Shown in pieces: positions 4,792-6,548 of a stretch of 6,548 nucleotides of DNA. The position numbers were made by a program, and so were the translations under genes. Each line of letters starts with the position of its first letter. The stretch's first letter is position 1. The notes below the pieces were generated by a model. The model ran no database searches, was not told the origin of the DNA, and saw nothing but the letters and a program-made list of their open reading frames with translations. The stretch is from an uncultured Oscillibacter sp. (GTDB lineage: Bacteria; Bacillota; Clostridia; Oscillospirales; Oscillospiraceae), in the NCBI GenBank assembly GCA_910584995.1, contig CAJUDW010000058.1:1-6548 (forward strand), read 5' to 3'.

Positions 4792-5652
4792 TTACCGGCC
4801 CTCCGCCAACAGGGCGGACAGGCGGGCGAAATCAGCCAGGGCCAGCCGCTCCCCCCGTACCCCCTCCGGCAGCCCGCAGGCGGCGACGGCCTCCTGAATC
4901 CGGGACTTCTCCCACTCCGGCAGGGCAGAGGCCAAGCTGTTGACCAAGGTCTTCCGCCGCAGGAGGAAAGCGCCCCGCAGCACCCGGAAGAAAAACGCCT
5001 CGTCCGCCGTCTCCACAGCGGGACGCTCCCGGCGGACGCACCGCAGAACGGCGGAATCCACCTTGGGGGACGGGAAAAACTTCTCCCTGGGCACCTCGAA
5101 AAGCAGGGATGTCTCCATATAATACTGCAGATACAGGGAGAAAGCACCGCCCTCCGGGGAGCCCTGAGGAGCCGCCAGGCGGCGGGCCACCTCCTTCTGC
5201 AAAAGCACCGTCACCGACCGGAAGGGGGCAGACCCCACCAGCTTTGTCAAAACCGGTGTAGTGATATTATAGGGCAGGTTGGCGCAGACGATAGGCGTCA
5301 GCCCCGCCAGCTTCCCCGCCGCCAGGGCCTCCAGATCCAGCTTTAGCACGTCCCCCGGCACAATCTCCACATTGGGAAAGGGGGCCATAGTCTCCGCCAG
5401 CACCGGCAGAAGGGCCCCGTCCAGTTCCACGGAGACCACCTTCCCTGCCCTCTGGGCCAGTTCCGCCGTTAAGGCGCCTGCGCCGGGACCAATCTCCAGC
5501 ACGCCGCAGTTGCCGTCCGCCTGGGAGGCCGCCGCGATTGCTGCCGGGACGGCGGGATCAATCAGGAAGTTCTGCCCCATGGATTTGGAAAAATGAAACC
5601 CGTGCCTCCCCAGCAGGGCGCGGATGCTGTCTTGATTGCAGAGATTCATCAT
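4792..5652 (-). CDS. rsmA: 16S rRNA (adenine1518-N6/adenine1519-N6)-dimethyltransferase
   Basis: RsmA (KsgA) makes four methyl transfers from S-adenosylmethionine to two adjacent adenines in the helix 45 loop of 16S rRNA, a late 30S assembly step; its loss gives kasugamycin resistance. The 286-residue protein has the usual length and motifs: SMGQNFL (24-30), the AdoMet loop LEIGPGAGALT (52-62), acidic SVELDGALLP (74-83), GDVLKLD (100-106), the catalytic NLPYNIT (125-131) and FFPSPKVDSAVL (192-203), then the C-terminal helical domain. I chose the ATG at 5650-5652, after an AGGCGG ribosome site; a TTG 48 nt upstream would add a non-conserved extension. It is the first gene of the rsmA-niaR unit and diverges from the PEP carboxykinase gene. 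It looks intact. Confidence 0.95.
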   Translation of the reverse strand: MMNLCNQDSIRALLGRHGFHFSKSMGQNFLIDPAVPAAIAAASQADGNCGVLEIGPGAGALTAELAQRAGKVVSVELDGALLPVLAETMAPFPNVEIVPGDVLKLDLEALAAGKLAGLTPIVCANLPYNITTPVLTKLVGSAPFRSVTVLLQKEVARRLAAPQGSPEGGAFSLYLQYYMETSLLFEVPREKFFPSPKVDSAVLRCVRRERPAVETADEAFFFRVLRGAFLLRRKTLVNSLASALPEWEKSRIQEAVAACGLPEGVRGERLALADFARLSALLAEGR

Positions 5653-5712
5653 TGTGCCGCCTTTCCGGACGCTTCGCCCGCAGTATGCCGTATTGCTCAA
5701 TTTAATATAGCC

Positions 5713-5741
5713 AGTATAGCAAAAAACCGGTGGATAGACAA
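5713..5741 (-). promoter_or_regulatory. Sigma-A promoter of rsmA-niaR
   Basis: TTGTCT (5736-5741), a 17-nt spacer and TATACT (5713-5718) on the minus strand. The expected start is near 5706, giving a leader of about 54 nt before the rsmA ATG. Confidence 0.65.
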
Positions 5742-5775
5742 CCTGAAAATTGCCGGATCACCCCCGTTTTCCCTC

Positions 5776-5804
5776 TTGCTTTTTCCACGGGGTTGCGGTA
5801 TCAT
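5776..5804 (+). promoter_or_regulatory. Sigma-A promoter of the PEP carboxykinase gene
   Basis: TTGCTT (5776-5781), a 17-nt spacer and TATCAT (5799-5804). The start would be near 5811, about 53 nt before the ATG. With the rsmA promoter this makes a divergent pair whose -35 boxes are about 35 bp apart. Confidence 0.55.
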
Positions 5805-5863
5805 AGGGTCAAATGCCCAATCCCATGCATCCCGCAGAAAAAAATGACAGGAGGAATTCCATC

Positions 5864-6548
5864 ATGTCCACGAAAGCCTATTTCCCCAGAACCGATATCG
5901 GACCGGGCAAGGTCGGTTTTTCCAAGACCCGCTCCATTATCGAAGCGCCGTTCTACGGCAATAACGTTGTGAAGATCAACTCCCTCCGGGAGGCCTATGA
6001 TCTGGCCAAGAACTCCCCCGGCACCGTCGTCACCGACATGCCTGTCTACCGGGGCGAGGAGTTCGGCCTTGAGCCCGACGCTAAGGTCCTCCTCTTCAAC
6101 GACGGCTCCATCACCGGCCGCTATGCCCCCGCCCGCCGCATCACCGGCAAGCCCGGCGTGGACACCGCCGCCCTGGACAAGATCGTCATGGATGCCGTGT
6201 ATGACACCCGCTGGAAGACCATGTACCACGCCGAGGTCTTCATCGGCCTGGACACCGAGTTCATGGTCAAGGCCCACCTGCTGATCCCCGAGGGTGAGGA
6301 AAACCTCCTGTACAACTGGATGCTGAACTTCCAGTATCAGTCCGACGAATACGTGAAGATGTACAAGAAGTCCAATCCCGTGGGCAACGGCAATGAGGCT
6401 GACATCTATATCTTCTCCGATCCCCAGTGGACCGGCGCCCCCGGCCAGGACGACGTGTGCGATCCCAAGTGCCTGTGCTACTTCAACACGGAGACCAACT
6501 GCGCCGCCATCCTGGGTATGCGCTACTTCGGCGAGCACAAAAAGGGCA
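5864..6548 (+). CDS. pckA: Phosphoenolpyruvate carboxykinase (ATP), N-terminal part, cut by the window end
   Basis: The first 228 codons of a protein that should be about 530-600 residues are present. The sequence (MSTKAYFPRTDIGPGKVGFS start, IIEAPFYGNNV, GSITGRYAPARRI, YHAEVFIGLDTEFMVKAHLL, ILGMRYFGEHKKG) is what I recall for clostridial ATP-type PEP carboxykinases. The GRY motif (85-87) corresponds to the substrate Arg region, and RYFGEHKKG (220-228) to the metal/substrate-binding WYGGEMKKG segment of E. coli PckA. The nucleotide-binding P-loop lies beyond the window. The enzyme interconverts oxaloacetate + ATP and PEP + CO2 + ADP; in anaerobes it often runs toward oxaloacetate. The start ATG follows AGGAGG by 9 nt. 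Codons are strongly biased to C/G in the third position, as in well-expressed genes of GC-rich Clostridia. Confidence 0.8.
   Translation, partial: MSTKAYFPRTDIGPGKVGFSKTRSIIEAPFYGNNVVKINSLREAYDLAKNSPGTVVTDMPVYRGEEFGLEPDAKVLLFNDGSITGRYAPARRITGKPGVDTAALDKIVMDAVYDTRWKTMYHAEVFIGLDTEFMVKAHLLIPEGEENLLYNWMLNFQYQSDEYVKMYKKSNPVGNGNEADIYIFSDPQWTGAPGQDDVCDPKCLCYFNTETNCAAILGMRYFGEHKKG

Noticed and set aside
4503..5147. Minus-strand ORF of 214 codons overlapping rsmA and niaR in another frame.
   Set aside because: It is Cys/Arg/Gly/Pro-rich shadow sequence; the other frames encode well-conserved proteins.
4678..5346. Plus-strand ORF of 222 codons across niaR/rsmA.
   Set aside because: It runs antisense to clearly identified rsmA and is Pro/Gln/Arg-rich, without recognisable motifs.
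5801..6538. Long minus-strand ORF of 245 codons opposite the PEP carboxykinase gene.
   Set aside because: It is a shadow created by the strong third-position C/G bias of pckA; its protein is low-complexity Val/Gly/His-rich.

Overview
The window looks like a chromosomal segment of a gut Clostridia species, probably Oscillospiraceae (Flavonifractor/Intestinimonas-like). The evidence is the gene set (NiaR, RsmA, an ATP-type PEP carboxykinase of the clostridial kind, a PTS_EIIC_2-type permease), the GC-rich codons right of about 2170 and the strong AGGAGG-type ribosome sites. The genus is an inference.

Left part (1-2000): a scar region, less GC-rich than the rest. It holds the 3' end of a BlaR1/M56-like gene cut by an in-frame TAG, followed by a good terminator. 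Next is a dead 870-bp IS5-family (IS427-like) element (930-1799) with 21-bp inverted repeats. Its transposase carries an amber codon, a -1 slippery site and a lost catalytic Glu. Removing the element and one TA target copy restores one open reading frame on the minus strand, so it landed in the 3' end of an older gene, now a pseudogene that I cannot name.

Middle (1996-4073): a candidate small structured RNA (about 140 nt, minus strand) has its own extended -10 promoter, overlapping the end of the permease gene, and a near-perfect terminator hairpin. The permease is an orphan PTS EIIC. Its promoter has perfect -35 and -10 hexamers, and a perfect 19-bp inverted repeat covers the -10 edge and the likely start point. 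Upstream on the same strand is an XRE-type DNA-binding protein with two membrane segments.

Right part (4217-6548): rsmA (16S rRNA dimethyltransferase) and niaR (niacin-responsive repressor) form a minus-strand pair. They diverge from a plus-strand ATP-type PEP carboxykinase that runs off the window. Both directions have recognisable sigma-A promoters in the 5653-5863 gap.

I see no CRISPR array, tRNA, rRNA or defence operon. The most interesting items are the small RNA candidate, the palindromic operator on the EIIC promoter and the reconstructed IS insertion.
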